A stretch of 64,000 bases of DNA, taken from NCBI GenBank assembly GCA_963730685.1, contig CAVSSP010000001.1, forward strand, positions 1,674,001-1,738,000, in the 5' to 3' direction. The position numbers and the translations under genes were made by a program. Of this stretch, positions 16,724 through 24,854 are shown one piece after another. The stretch comes from Bog-756 sp963730685. GTDB lineage: Bacteria > Actinomycetota > Acidimicrobiia > Acidimicrobiales > RAAP-2. Position 1 is the first letter of the stretch. Every line of letters begins with the position of its first letter. Under the pieces are notes generated by a model, which did not search any database, was not told where the DNA came from, and worked only from the letters and a program-made list of their open reading frames with translations.

Positions 16724-18205
16724 GTGGCGGGCGGCACGTTGCTCGAGCGGTGGTCGGCGGGGTGGAGCGCCGCCCCCGACGCTCCGTTGTGGCTCGATAT
16801 CCGGACGCCGGCCTCCCGGCCGGGCTCGACGCCCGGTGGCGCCCGGTGGTGGACGGCAGGGGAGTTCGCCGAGGCCACCGGCCGGGTGGCCGGGAGGCTC
16901 GTCGGGGCCGGACTGCGCCCCGGTGACCGGATGGTGTGGTCGACCTCCTCCACGGTCACCGCCCTGGTGGCCCATGTCGGTGCCCTCCGGGCCGGTCTGG
17001 TCCTGGTCCCGGTGAACACCGCCTACTCCGAACGGGAGGTGGCCCACATCGTGGGCGACGTCCGCCCCGCCGCCGCGGTGGTGGAGCGGGCCGATCAGGC
17101 GGAGTGGGTGCGGCGGGCGTCCGATGCTCCGGTGGTGGTCGTGGGCCCGGATGTGGAGCTCGACGACGCCGACGGGGGCCCGCTCGACACCGCCGCCCCC
17201 GGTGATGCGGCCCTCATCGGGTACACGTCGGGCACCACCGGTGCGCCCAAGGGGGCGGTGCTGACCCACGCCAACCTGCTGGCCGGAGCGGAGGCGGTGC
17301 GGATCGCCTGGCGCTGGGACGCCGATGACCGGCTCGTCCACTGCCTGCCCGTGTTCCACGCCCACGGGCTGTGCGTCGGGATCTACGGCACGCTGCTCGC
17401 CGGGGGATCTGCCGTGCTGCTCGATGGCTTCGATCCGGGCGCTGTCGTCGACGCGGCCCGAGAACACCGGGCGTCACTGTTCTTCGGCGTCCCGACCATG
17501 TACCACCGCCTGGCTTCGTCGGGGCACGCGTCGGAATTGAAGGGGCTCCGCCTGTGCGCGTCGGGGTCGGCCCCGCTCTCGGCCGAGCTGCACGGACGGG
17601 TGAGCACGTCACTGGGGATGCCGGTGTTGGAGCGGTACGGGATGACCGAGACGCTGATGAACGTCTCGAACCCGTACCACGGGTCCCGGCGGCCCGGAAC
17701 GGTGGGGTTCCCCCTGCCCGGTGTCGAGGTGCAGCTGGACGACGACGGGGAGATCCTGGTGCGGGGCCCCAATGTGTTCCGCGGGTACTGGGAGCGCGAA
17801 GCGGCGTCGCGTCAGGCGTTCGGGCCGGCGGCCGACGGGGGATCGCCGTGGTTCCGCACCGGCGACCTCGGCGAGGACCTGGACGGCTACCTGGTCATCA
17901 AGGGCCGCTCGAAGGAGCTCATCATCTCCGGCGGATTCAACGTCTACCCGGCCGAGGTGGAAGAGGTCCTCGCCACCCACCCGGGCGTGGCCGAGGTGGC
18001 GGTCAGCGGACACCCGTCCGAGGAGTGGGGTGAGGTGGTGACGGCGTGGATCGTGCCGGACGGGGACGCCCCCTCGCTCGAGCAGTTGGTCGAGTTCACG
18101 TCGGGCTCTCTGGCTGCCTACAAGCGGCCCCGGGTGGTCCATGTCGTCGACCGTCTGCCCCGTAACGCACTGGGCAAGGTGATGCGTGGTCGGCTCGGGC
18201 AGTGA
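16724..18205 (+). CDS. AMP-forming acyl-CoA synthetase, malonyl-CoA synthetase (MatB)-like
   Basis: Adenylate-forming ligase that would activate a carboxylic acid to its CoA thioester. The P-loop is YTSGTTGAPKGAVLTHANLL (about residue 166). The A5 motif ERYGMTETLMN (about 303) is the RYGMTE form seen in malonyl- and methylmalonyl-CoA synthetases. RTGDLGEDLDGYLVIKGRSK (about 380) is followed by ISGGFNVYPAEVEEVL and the C-terminal LPRNALGKVMR with the catalytic Lys. Start GTG 16724 follows GGAGG by five bases. An upstream frame extension to about 16670 is possible. Substrate assignment to malonate is tentative. Confidence 0.85.
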   Translation: MAGGTLLERWSAGWSAAPDAPLWLDIRTPASRPGSTPGGARWWTAGEFAEATGRVAGRLVGAGLRPGDRMVWSTSSTVTALVAHVGALRAGLVLVPVNTAYSEREVAHIVGDVRPAAAVVERADQAEWVRRASDAPVVVVGPDVELDDADGGPLDTAAPGDAALIGYTSGTTGAPKGAVLTHANLLAGAEAVRIAWRWDADDRLVHCLPVFHAHGLCVGIYGTLLAGGSAVLLDGFDPGAVVDAAREHRASLFFGVPTMYHRLASSGHASELKGLRLCASGSAPLSAELHGRVSTSLGMPVLERYGMTETLMNVSNPYHGSRRPGTVGFPLPGVEVQLDDDGEILVRGPNVFRGYWEREAASRQAFGPAADGGSPWFRTGDLGEDLDGYLVIKGRSKELIISGGFNVYPAEVEEVLATHPGVAEVAVSGHPSEEWGEVVTAWIVPDGDAPSLEQLVEFTSGSLAAYKRPRVVHVVDRLPRNALGKVMRGRLGQ

Positions 18206-18213
18206 CGAGGCGA

Positions 18214-18219
18214 TAGGTT
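18214..18219 (+). promoter_or_regulatory. Possible leaderless -10 hexamer of rnhB
   Basis: TAGGTT ends nine bases before the GTG at 18229; the spacing is slightly longer than at other genes in the window. Confidence 0.4.
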
Positions 18220-18228
18220 CGCGACCTG

Positions 18229-19068
18229 GTGGCACCGACGAAGACACTCACGAAGTCCCCGGTGAACGCGCCGGCCGACGGAACGGCCGACGGAACGGCC
18301 GACGGAGGGACCGGGGCGACCGCCGCGAAGCGGGCCCGGAAGCGGAGGGCCGGTCCGAACCGTGCCCACGAGCGGTCGCTGGCCGAACTCGGCTTCGAGG
18401 TGGTGGCCGGCCTCGACGAGGTGGGACGGGGCGCCTGGGCCGGTCCGGTCTCTGTCGGCGTGGTGGTGTTCCCACCGGACGCCAAGCCCCCTAGAGGCGT
18501 GCGCGACTCCAAGGAGCTCACCGAGGAGCGCAGAGAGGAGCTCTTCCCCCTCATCGTCTCGTGGTGCGCCGACTGGTCGGTCGGACACGCCGACTCCATC
18601 GAGTGCGACCGCCTGGGCATGACGGCGGCGCTCAGGTTGGCAGCCCGACGGGCGCTCGGTGGCCTCAGCCTGGCGCCTCACGCCGTGCTGATGGACGGCA
18701 ACTTCGACTACGTGAGCGCTCCCGCCGCTCCCGCCGATCCGACCGATCCCGCCGATCCCGCCGATCCCGCCGGGGCCGCCGATCCGGCCGACCCCGCCCA
18801 TCCGTCGCTCGGGGAGGCCACGGCCCCCCACGTCCGGACCGTGGTCCGGGGCGATGCCGCCTGCGTCTCCATCGCCGCCGCCTCCATCGTCGCCAAGGTG
18901 ACCAGGGACCGTCAGATGCGTGCGCTGTCACCGAGCTTCCCGGCGTTCGACTTCCACCGCAACAAGGGGTACCCCTCGCCCGTCCATCGCCGGGCCCTGG
19001 ACGGCAACGGATTGACATCCATCCACCGGAGGTCGTGGTCGTTCGTCGGCGAGATGGCCTTCCGCTGA
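18229..19068 (+). CDS. rnhB: Ribonuclease HII
   Basis: Removes RNA from RNA-DNA hybrids and misincorporated ribonucleotides. GLDEVGRGAWAGPV holds the first catalytic Asp-Glu (D63, E64). VRDSKELTEERREEL, LMDGNFDYV and AAASIVAKVTRDRQMRALS complete the site, and NKGYPSPVHRRAL is the C-terminal motif. It differs from typical RNase HII (about 200-220 residues) in two ways. There is a basic, repeat-containing extension of about 45 residues at the N-terminus (ADGTADGTADGG). There is also an Asp-Pro-Ala repeat inserted after NFDYV (about residues 163-192). Both lie outside the catalytic core, so activity is expected. Start GTG 18229. Confidence 0.93.
   Translation: MAPTKTLTKSPVNAPADGTADGTADGGTGATAAKRARKRRAGPNRAHERSLAELGFEVVAGLDEVGRGAWAGPVSVGVVVFPPDAKPPRGVRDSKELTEERREELFPLIVSWCADWSVGHADSIECDRLGMTAALRLAARRALGGLSLAPHAVLMDGNFDYVSAPAAPADPTDPADPADPAGAADPADPAHPSLGEATAPHVRTVVRGDAACVSIAAASIVAKVTRDRQMRALSPSFPAFDFHRNKGYPSPVHRRALDGNGLTSIHRRSWSFVGEMAFR
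18724..18806 (+). repeat. Gly/Pro-codon short tandem repeats inside rnhB
   Basis: Nine-base units based on GATCCCGCC encode ADP/DPA triplets within a surface loop of RNase HII. The same style of repeat recurs in recG, the MurF-like gene and an acyl-CoA dehydrogenase gene in this window. Confidence 0.7.
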
Positions 19069-19103
19069 GCGACCGGGCAGGAACCGGTTGCCACCGGACC
19101 GGC

Positions 19104-20369
19104 CTAGGCGGGTGAGGGTTCCTTGGGCAGGCCGAGCACGCGCTCACCGATGATGTTGCGGAGCACCTCGTCGCTTCCGCCGGCGATCCGCATCCCGGGC
19201 ACGCCGAGGAGGTACTCGGACCAGGCGTACGTGCCCCAGGCGCCGGTGTCGACCACGAGCGCCGGGCCGAGCACCGAGGACAGCAGGCCGCAGGTCCGCA
19301 CCATGTTGGCGGTCAGTGCCATCTTGGCCAAGGACAGCTCCGGGCCCGGAAGCTGCCCGACGGCGATCTTGGCCATGGCTCGCTGATTCGTGTACCGGGC
19401 CACCCGTTCGTTGACGATGACCGAGGCCAGTTGCTGGCGGATCAACGGGTCGTCGGACCGCCCGACGGCACGGGCCAGGGCGATCAGACGGGACGAGGTG
19501 GGGAGACCGACCCCGCCGGCCCCGCCGCCGATGGCGGCCCGCTCGTTCATGAGGGTCGTCAGGGCCACGGTCCAGCCGCCGTTGACATCGCCGAGCCGGT
19601 GGGAGTCGTGCACCCGCACCTCGGTGAAGAACACCTCGTTGAAGGACGCACCGCCGGTCATCTGACGGAGTGGGCGCACCTCGACTCCGGGCGCGTGCAT
19701 GTCGACGACGAATCCGGTGAGCCCGCGGTGCTTGGGTTGGTCCGGGTCGGTCCGGCAGATGATCTCCCCGATGTCGGAGACCTGGGCCCCCGACGTCCAC
19801 ACCTTCTGGCCCGTGATGATCCACTCGTCCCCGTCCCGGACCGCCTTGGTCTGGAGCGATGCCAGGTCGGAGCCGGAAGACGGCTCGCTGAACAGCTGGC
19901 AGGCCACGATGTCCCCGCGGTACATGGAACGCAGGTACGCCTCTTTCACCTCCTCGGTGGCGTGGGCGAGGATGGTGGGTGCGACCATGCCCAGCCCGAT
20001 CCCGTAGACCGCCATCGAGGGCGTGGCGTAGTCGGCCGCCACAGAGGCGTAGATGCGTTGGTAGTCGCGGGGAAGGCCCCTCCCCCCGTACTGGGTGGGC
20101 CCGCTGATCCAGCCGAAGCCCGCATCGAACACCTTCTGGGCCCACCCCCGAGCCCGCACCACGTCGGCGGCCTCCTGCTCGGGCGTTCGCTCGGGGAACA
20201 GGCTCACGCTGTCGGAGCCTTCACCCCATTCGAAGCTCTCCTCGGTGCGCAGGGTGGCGTTGGCCTCGAGGAAGGCCCGGGCATCGAGCGCGAACTGCTC
20301 GGGGGTGACGGCGGTCGGTGCGTCGGCTCCCTTGGAGTCTTCGTGGCTCACCACTGCTGCGTCGGTCAC
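19104..20369 (-). CDS. Acyl-CoA dehydrogenase
   Basis: FAD-dependent acyl-CoA dehydrogenase of about 421 residues. The helical N-domain starts TPEQFALDARAFLEANA. The middle beta-domain has ACQLFSEPSSGSDLASLQT and WIITGQKVWTSGA (about residues 145-185). The C-terminal domain closes with GMRIAGGSDEVLRNIIGERV, the position that binds FAD and the substrate. YGGRGLP, GASFNEVFFTEVRV and GVGLPTSS also fit the family. It resembles actinobacterial enzymes of sterol or branched fatty acid breakdown, but the substrate is unknown. GTG 20369 is chosen because GAAGGGGACC lies just upstream; the open frame beyond is arginine-rich antisense sequence. Confidence 0.9.
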   Translation of the reverse strand: MTDAAVVSHEDSKGADAPTAVTPEQFALDARAFLEANATLRTEESFEWGEGSDSVSLFPERTPEQEAADVVRARGWAQKVFDAGFGWISGPTQYGGRGLPRDYQRIYASVAADYATPSMAVYGIGLGMVAPTILAHATEEVKEAYLRSMYRGDIVACQLFSEPSSGSDLASLQTKAVRDGDEWIITGQKVWTSGAQVSDIGEIICRTDPDQPKHRGLTGFVVDMHAPGVEVRPLRQMTGGASFNEVFFTEVRVHDSHRLGDVNGGWTVALTTLMNERAAIGGGAGGVGLPTSSRLIALARAVGRSDDPLIRQQLASVIVNERVARYTNQRAMAKIAVGQLPGPELSLAKMALTANMVRTCGLLSSVLGPALVVDTGAWGTYAWSEYLLGVPGMRIAGGSDEVLRNIIGERVLGLPKEPSPA

Positions 20370-20583
20370 GGTCTGGTCCCCTTCCCCTGTCGGTTCCCGG
20401 CCTCCGAGCGTCGGCCTGGTCCGGGACGCCGACAGCGTAACCGTGGCGGCCCGCCCGCCGGTAACCGCGGCGCCGGCGGAGCACCCACCCGGACCGTACC
20501 AAAGGTAGGTTACAAGAGTAGAAGCCACAGACCGTTGAGGCGGGTGCTCCCTGAGCAGGGCCGCCCGCCCCCTGCCGCTCGGC

Positions 20584-21510
20584 TCAGGAGGGTGACGACA
20601 GAACCGACCGAACGGCCTCGTCGAGGTCGGTGTGGGCGAACTCGAATCCTCGGGACTGCAGGACGGCGGGGAGGACCCGCTGTCCTCCGAGCACCAGCTC
20701 ATCGGCCATCTCGGTCCCGAGGACGAGGCGGAGCGCAGTAGCGGGCACCGCCAAGATCGTCGGCCGGTGGAGGGCCGTCCCGAGCGCCTTGGCCAACTCG
20801 GCGTCCGTTGCCGGTGAGGGGGCGGTGGCGTTGACCGGTCCGGAAAGACCTTCGTCGGCGATGGAGTGCATGATGGCGCCGACCTCGTCGTCCAGCGTGA
20901 TCCAGCTGCGGTACTGGGTGCCGGTTCCCATCCGTCCGCCCGCCCCGATGCGGAACAACGGCAGCTGCTTGCCGAGCGCTCCGCCGGATCGGCTGAGCAC
21001 GATGCCGGTACGCACCAGGACGGTCCGTATGCCACCGGCAGCGGCAGGGCTGGCAGCCGCCTCCCAGGCCTGGCACACCTCGGCGAGGAAGTCGTCCCCG
21101 GCCGAGGATGCCTCGGTCAGTGGTTCCTCCCCGCGGACGCCGTAGTAGCCGACTGCGGACGCACTCACCAACACGGACGGGCGGGCCGGGAGGGCCAGGA
21201 TCGAGTCGACCAGGAGTGTGGTGGAGGCGGTGCGGCTCTCGATGATCTCCTTCTTCCGCTTCGGGGACCATCGCTTGTCGCCGATGCCGGCGCCGGCCAG
21301 GTGGACCACGGCGTGGACCGGTCCGGTCCGGTCCAGCTCGGCCAGGTCGATGACCCCGGCCCCGGGGTCCCATCGGACCGCGCCGGAGCGACCGGTGTCG
21401 CCGACGGGGCCGCTGCGCACCAGCCGGATGACACGGTGGCCCTCCGATTCGAGGCGTTGGGTGAGGGCGGTGCCGATGAGGCCGGACGAGCCGCTGACGA
21501 GGACGTTCAT
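20584..21510 (-). CDS. TIGR01777-family NAD(P)-binding epimerase (SDR39U1/YfcH-like)
   Basis: Short-chain dehydrogenase-like protein of about 308 residues. SGSSGLIGTALTQRL (residues 6-20) is the Rossmann Gly motif. VVHLAGAGIGDKRWS then KKEIIESRTASTTLLV is the family signature, and SASAVGYYG has the catalytic-type Ser/Tyr. A DUF1731 C-terminal domain (TALRLVLGTEMADELVLGGQ) closes the protein. In E. coli and chloroplasts this family is linked to cell division or nucleotide-sugar chemistry, but the reaction is unknown. ATG 21510 overlaps the stop of the upstream hydrolase gene (ATGA), so the two are co-translated. Confidence 0.88.
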   Translation of the reverse strand: MNVLVSGSSGLIGTALTQRLESEGHRVIRLVRSGPVGDTGRSGAVRWDPGAGVIDLAELDRTGPVHAVVHLAGAGIGDKRWSPKRKKEIIESRTASTTLLVDSILALPARPSVLVSASAVGYYGVRGEEPLTEASSAGDDFLAEVCQAWEAAASPAAAGGIRTVLVRTGIVLSRSGGALGKQLPLFRIGAGGRMGTGTQYRSWITLDDEVGAIMHSIADEGLSGPVNATAPSPATDAELAKALGTALHRPTILAVPATALRLVLGTEMADELVLGGQRVLPAVLQSRGFEFAHTDLDEAVRSVLSSPS

Positions 21511-22340
21511 CCCGCCTGCTCGGCGGGGAGACCGGCCCGGGCCACCACGGAGCGGACCAGGGCGGCGAATCCGTCGGGGTGCGTGAGGTGGGCACCGTGC
21601 TCGGCACCGGCGATCTCGAACAACTCGGCGCCAGGAGTGTGCCCCACCAGCCACTCCACCGTGTCGTGGTGTCGGCCCACGGACCGACCTCCCCGCCCGA
21701 ACTGGGAGGGGACGGCCAGTGCGGTCACGTCGAATGGTGGATCCTCGAGCCGGATGGCGCGCAGTTCGGCGGCCAGGGCCGGCCCGTCGTCACGTCGGGA
21801 ACGCTTCCCGTCCTCCGACAGACGCTCCCAGGCGGAGTCTCCCATCATCCGGCGAAAGAAGCGCTCGGCGGCCGCACCGTCGTCGCCGGGAGGGTAGGTG
21901 CCCGTGCCGGGCGCGCCGTCGCCGGTGTTCCTCGGCCATACGTCGAGCCAGGGCATCGGGGGCTCGTAGGCCCCGACGGCGAGGATGGACGTGCCCCCCG
22001 GACGGAGGGCGGCACCGACGGCGATGTCCCCCCCGTAGCTGTGGCCGACGACGACGGCGGGTCGGTCCCGGATCACCGCCAGGAGATCGTCGATGTGCCC
22101 GTCGAGGGTGGTGTTGACGGGGAGGACATGACGGGATCCCTGGTATCCGCGGCGGTCGTAGACGATGGTGTGGAGGTCGGTGAGACGCCTCAGCACCCGG
22201 GTGAAGCTGGCGGCACGATCGAGCGAGCCGTGCACCAGGACCACCACCGGACCGGCGGTGAGTGCACGATCGGGCTCGTGTTCTGCAATCGAGAGCCATT
22301 CCGAGGGGGACACCGTCGCAGAGCCTGGCAGGTACGCCAC
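21507..22340 (-). CDS. Alpha/beta hydrolase
   Basis: Alpha/beta-hydrolase fold protein of about 277 residues. VVVLVHGSLD is the oxyanion strand-loop, VVVGHSYGGDIAVGAAL the nucleophile elbow (Ser about residue 104), and FEIAGAEHGAHLTHPDGFA carries the catalytic His near the C-terminus. An acidic member near AVPSQFGRGG is less clear. The start is uncertain. GTG 22340 (VAYLPGSATVS) is the last in-frame start before the core; the open frame extends further upstream but would run over the divergent HU gene. Coupled by a four-base overlap to the epimerase gene. Substrate unknown. Confidence 0.8.
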   Translation of the reverse strand: MAYLPGSATVSPSEWLSIAEHEPDRALTAGPVVVLVHGSLDRAASFTRVLRRLTDLHTIVYDRRGYQGSRHVLPVNTTLDGHIDDLLAVIRDRPAVVVGHSYGGDIAVGAALRPGGTSILAVGAYEPPMPWLDVWPRNTGDGAPGTGTYPPGDDGAAAERFFRRMMGDSAWERLSEDGKRSRRDDGPALAAELRAIRLEDPPFDVTALAVPSQFGRGGRSVGRHHDTVEWLVGHTPGAELFEIAGAEHGAHLTHPDGFAALVRSVVARAGLPAEQAG

Positions 22341-22509
22341 CGCACCGCCATACGGGCTCGTGACAAGGGGTAATGTCGGAGCGGCCCGCGCTCGGCGGGC
22401 GCCGGAACGGCGGAAATCCGGGGTGTCCGAGGGGTCGATCCCCGCGGAATGCACACGCGGGCCTCCCGGATCGTGCATTGTTGTGGCTTCCGAAACCGAA
22501 GGAGAGACT

Positions 22510-22824
22510 GTGCCCCTTACCAAAACCGATCTCATCGCGGCCGTTGCCGCCCACACCGGATCGACCTCGAAGGATGTGGCCACCGTGCTGGCCGGCCTCG
22601 AGGATGTCGTGGTCGCGACCGTGGCCAAAGGCGAGAAAGTCGTCATCACGGGATTCTTGACCTTTGACCGTGCCCAGCGCGCCGCGCGCACCGGCCGCAA
22701 CCCCCAGACCGGTGAGGCCATCAAGATCAAAGCATCGAAGAGCCCGAAGGTGTCGGCCGGCGCTTCGTTCAAGAAGGTCGTCAACGGCCAGGCCCCGGCT
22801 CCCAAGCTGACCAAGGCCAAGTAA
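22510..22824 (+). CDS. HU-family DNA-binding protein, tailless
   Basis: A compact HU of 104 residues. PLTKTDLIAAVAAHTG begins the helical dimer core, VVITGFLTFDRAQRA forms the saddle and TGRNPQTGEAIKIKASKSPK the DNA-embracing arm, followed by FKKVVN. Start GTG 22510, with GAAGGAGAG about six bases upstream. It lacks the long lysine-rich tail of the paralogue at 10051, so this chromosome has two HU types. It is divergent from the hydrolase/epimerase pair. Confidence 0.93.
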   Translation: MPLTKTDLIAAVAAHTGSTSKDVATVLAGLEDVVVATVAKGEKVVITGFLTFDRAQRAARTGRNPQTGEAIKIKASKSPKVSAGASFKKVVNGQAPAPKLTKAK

Positions 22825-22829
22825 GCGGC

Positions 22830-22846
22830 GCCGGCAACTGGCCGGC
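22830..22846 (+). terminator. Possible terminator hairpin after the short HU gene
   Basis: GCCGGC-AACTG-GCCGGC starts five bases after the stop. The six-base stem is short, so this is a weak call. Confidence 0.35.
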
Positions 22847-22942
22847 ACCGTCAGCACCTGGTGACAATCCGCAGTCGGCGTTCGGCGGCGGTCGGGGACG
22901 TTTCTCCCGGCCGCCGCCGAGTGCTGTCCGGATCGGTGTCGG

Positions 22943-23738
22943 TCAGAGTTGGCCGATGGCCTTGTGGGTCTGGGGTACGACCCGGACCCGGGGGTGCTGG
23001 CGGAGGGCCCGCTCCTGCAACTCGAGCACCTGGGTGGGGGACGGGGCACGTTCGACGGCACCGAAGGGCGTGACCGGCTGGAGGAAGATCTCGACGTCGT
23101 GGCCGCGGGCCACGGAGGCCACCGTGGCGACGGCCCGGTCGAACTCGACGGGATCGGTGGCGGCGCCGATCACCAGCTTCACCCACGTGGTCGCCCCCGA
23201 GGAGACGGCGGCGGTGAGGAATCGCCGCTGGGTATCGGCCCGGACCCGCTCGCCGTCGACGCTGGGGAGCTTCATGTCCATGCTCACGTAGCGGAGCCAC
23301 GGAAGGCACCGTTCGAGGGCGGCGACCATCGTCCCGTTGGTCTCGAGCATCACCGGCCGGTCCCCGGTGGCCAGTTGGCGGACCAGCTCGACCGACACGC
23401 GTGGACTGCATCAGCGGCTCTCCGCCGGTGAGGGTGATCGAATGATGGGGGAGCGCCTCCCACAGGGAACCCACCGCCGCCACCACCTCCGGGACGGGCA
23501 GCGGGCTCTGCTCGACGAGCCAGTCGCGACGACCCGGAGTGCGCTCGATGCGGCACGGACCCGGTCGACGCTCGAGGGCCTCGGGTTGGTCGCAGTAGGC
23601 GCACCGGATGTTGCAGCCGGCCAACCGGACGAAGATCTGGCGTTCCCCCACCAGGCTCGCCTCACCTTGGATGGCCGAGAACACCTCGGTCACGAGTATC
23701 CCCGAACCCCCCGAACCGGGCTCGACACGAGCGGTCAT
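22943..23738 (-). pseudogene. queE: 7-carboxy-7-deazaguanine synthase QueE, frameshifted
   Basis: Radical SAM enzyme that contracts carboxytetrahydropterin to carboxydeazaguanine in preQ0 synthesis. The N-terminal part has FSAIQGEASLVGERQIFVRL and the cluster motif CNIRCAYCDQ (CxxxCxxC, about residue 43), then HSITLTGGEPLMQ. After MQS the frame breaks. The C-terminal half (VSVELVRQL, VMLETNGTM, YVSMDMKLPS, VVPQTHK) continues in the next frame to 22943. Dropping one C from the TCC near 23408 gives GGEPLMQSRVSVELV. Start ATG 23738 lies one base after the queC stop. Probably functional, with a sequence error. Confidence 0.85.
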
Positions 23739-23739
23739 C

Positions 23740-24402
23740 TCACGCAAGGGCGGGGTCGTCCGCGCCCGCCTCGGCGAATCCGAGCGCTCTGAGCCGGCAG
23801 GCGTCACACTGTCCGCAGGGGCGGTCGCCACCCAGGTAGCACGACCACGTGAGCGCCAGTGGGGCCTCCAGGTCGAAGCCCATACGGACGATGTCCGCCT
23901 TGGTCGAGGCGATCAGCGGGGTCCGGATATCCACCGGGTTTCCTTCGACCCCACGCTTCTGGCCGGTCGCCGCCACTCCCCGGAAGGCGTCGATGAACTC
24001 GGGGCGGCAGTCGGGGTAGCCCGAGTAGTCGATGGCGTTGACGCCCAACCACACGGCGTCGAGCTCGCGGGCTTCGGCGACACCCAGCGCCACGGCCAAG
24101 AAGATGCTGTTCCGTGCCGGCACATACGTGACCGGGATGCCCTCCTCGCCTCCGCCCGACGGCACGGCGATCGACGGGTCGGTGAGGGCGGAGCCGCCCC
24201 AGGCCCTGGTGTCGAGGGCGACCACGAGATGCTCCGAGCGGTAGTGACCGGCCACTCCGGCCGCCCGATCGATCTCGGTGCGGTGGCGCTGTCCGTAGTC
24301 GAAGGTCAACGCCAGTGGTGGTGCGCCCGACTCAGCGGTGGCGAGCGCCATGCACACGGTCGAGTCGAGTCCCCCCGACAGGACGACCAGGTGGCCCGAC
24401 AC
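23740..24402 (-). CDS. queC: 7-cyano-7-deazaguanine (preQ0) synthase QueC
   Basis: ATP-dependent enzyme converting carboxydeazaguanine to preQ0. The PP-loop is VVLSGGLDSTVCMALA (about residues 6-21). TFDYGQRHRTEI, VPARNSIFLAVALGVA and LGVNAIDYSGYPDCRPEFI are strongly conserved in the family. The C-terminal zinc site is CYLGGDRPCGQCDACRLR (about residues 188-205). 220 residues, normal. GTG 24402 lies two bases after the queD stop, and queE follows after one base: a tight queD-queC-queE operon. Confidence 0.95.
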   Translation of the reverse strand: MSGHLVVLSGGLDSTVCMALATAESGAPPLALTFDYGQRHRTEIDRAAGVAGHYRSEHLVVALDTRAWGGSALTDPSIAVPSGGGEEGIPVTYVPARNSIFLAVALGVAEARELDAVWLGVNAIDYSGYPDCRPEFIDAFRGVAATGQKRGVEGNPVDIRTPLIASTKADIVRMGFDLEAPLALTWSCYLGGDRPCGQCDACRLRALGFAEAGADDPALA

Positions 24403-24404
24403 CG

Positions 24405-24767
24405 TCAGCCGCCGACGGTCAGCTCGGCCGAGGAGTCATCGGTCTCCCACAGCCGGAGGCCGCTCAGTGCCAGTCCGGCGTCGGTCAGCAACTCCCATGC
24501 CTTGTGCGCCAGGAGCTCGGCGGTCGGGTTGTCGATGACCCGGTTGAGGTCGGTGTGGTCCCAGGGGTCGATGACCTCGCGCTCCACCACCGCACGCAGG
24601 TGGTCGAAATCGAGCACGACACCGTTGTGGTCCAACGGCCCGGACACGGTGACCTCCAGGCGATAGGAGTGGCCGTGCAGATTGCGGCACTTCCCCGGGT
24701 GCCACGACAGGTGATGGGCGGCCTCGAAGCTGAAGGTGCACCTGACGCTGGTGATGGGTGGGGCCAC
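24405..24767 (-). CDS. queD: 6-carboxy-5,6,7,8-tetrahydropterin synthase QueD
   Basis: First step of 7-deazaguanine synthesis from dihydroneopterin triphosphate. FSFEAAHHL and LHGHSYRLEVTV give the three zinc-binding histidines. DHTDLNRV and NPTAELLAHKAWELL with WETDDSSAEL at the end complete the family pattern. 120 residues, normal. First gene of the queDCE operon; GTG 24767 has TAGCGT six bases upstream, so it is probably leaderless. No queF or tgt gene is seen here, so the fate of preQ0 (tRNA queuosine, DNA modification or a metabolite) is open. Confidence 0.93.
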   Translation of the reverse strand: MAPPITSVRCTFSFEAAHHLSWHPGKCRNLHGHSYRLEVTVSGPLDHNGVVLDFDHLRAVVEREVIDPWDHTDLNRVIDNPTAELLAHKAWELLTDAGLALSGLRLWETDDSSAELTVGG

Positions 24768-24773
24768 GGGTCG

Positions 24774-24779
24774 ACGCTA
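24774..24779 (-). promoter_or_regulatory. Leaderless -10 hexamer of the queDCE operon
   Basis: TAGCGT on the minus strand ends six bases before the queD GTG. It faces the kgd promoter across about 60 bases. Confidence 0.55.
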
Positions 24780-24841
24780 ACGCACGGCCGGACGGTCCCG
24801 GATCGGAGGGCCGACACGGCGGTGGCCCACGTGCGCCCCGG

Positions 24842-24847
24842 TAGGCT
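24842..24847 (+). promoter_or_regulatory. Leaderless -10 hexamer of kgd
   Basis: TAGGCT ends seven bases before the kgd ATG at 24855; no ribosome site intervenes. Confidence 0.6.
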
Positions 24848-24854
24848 GAACGCC

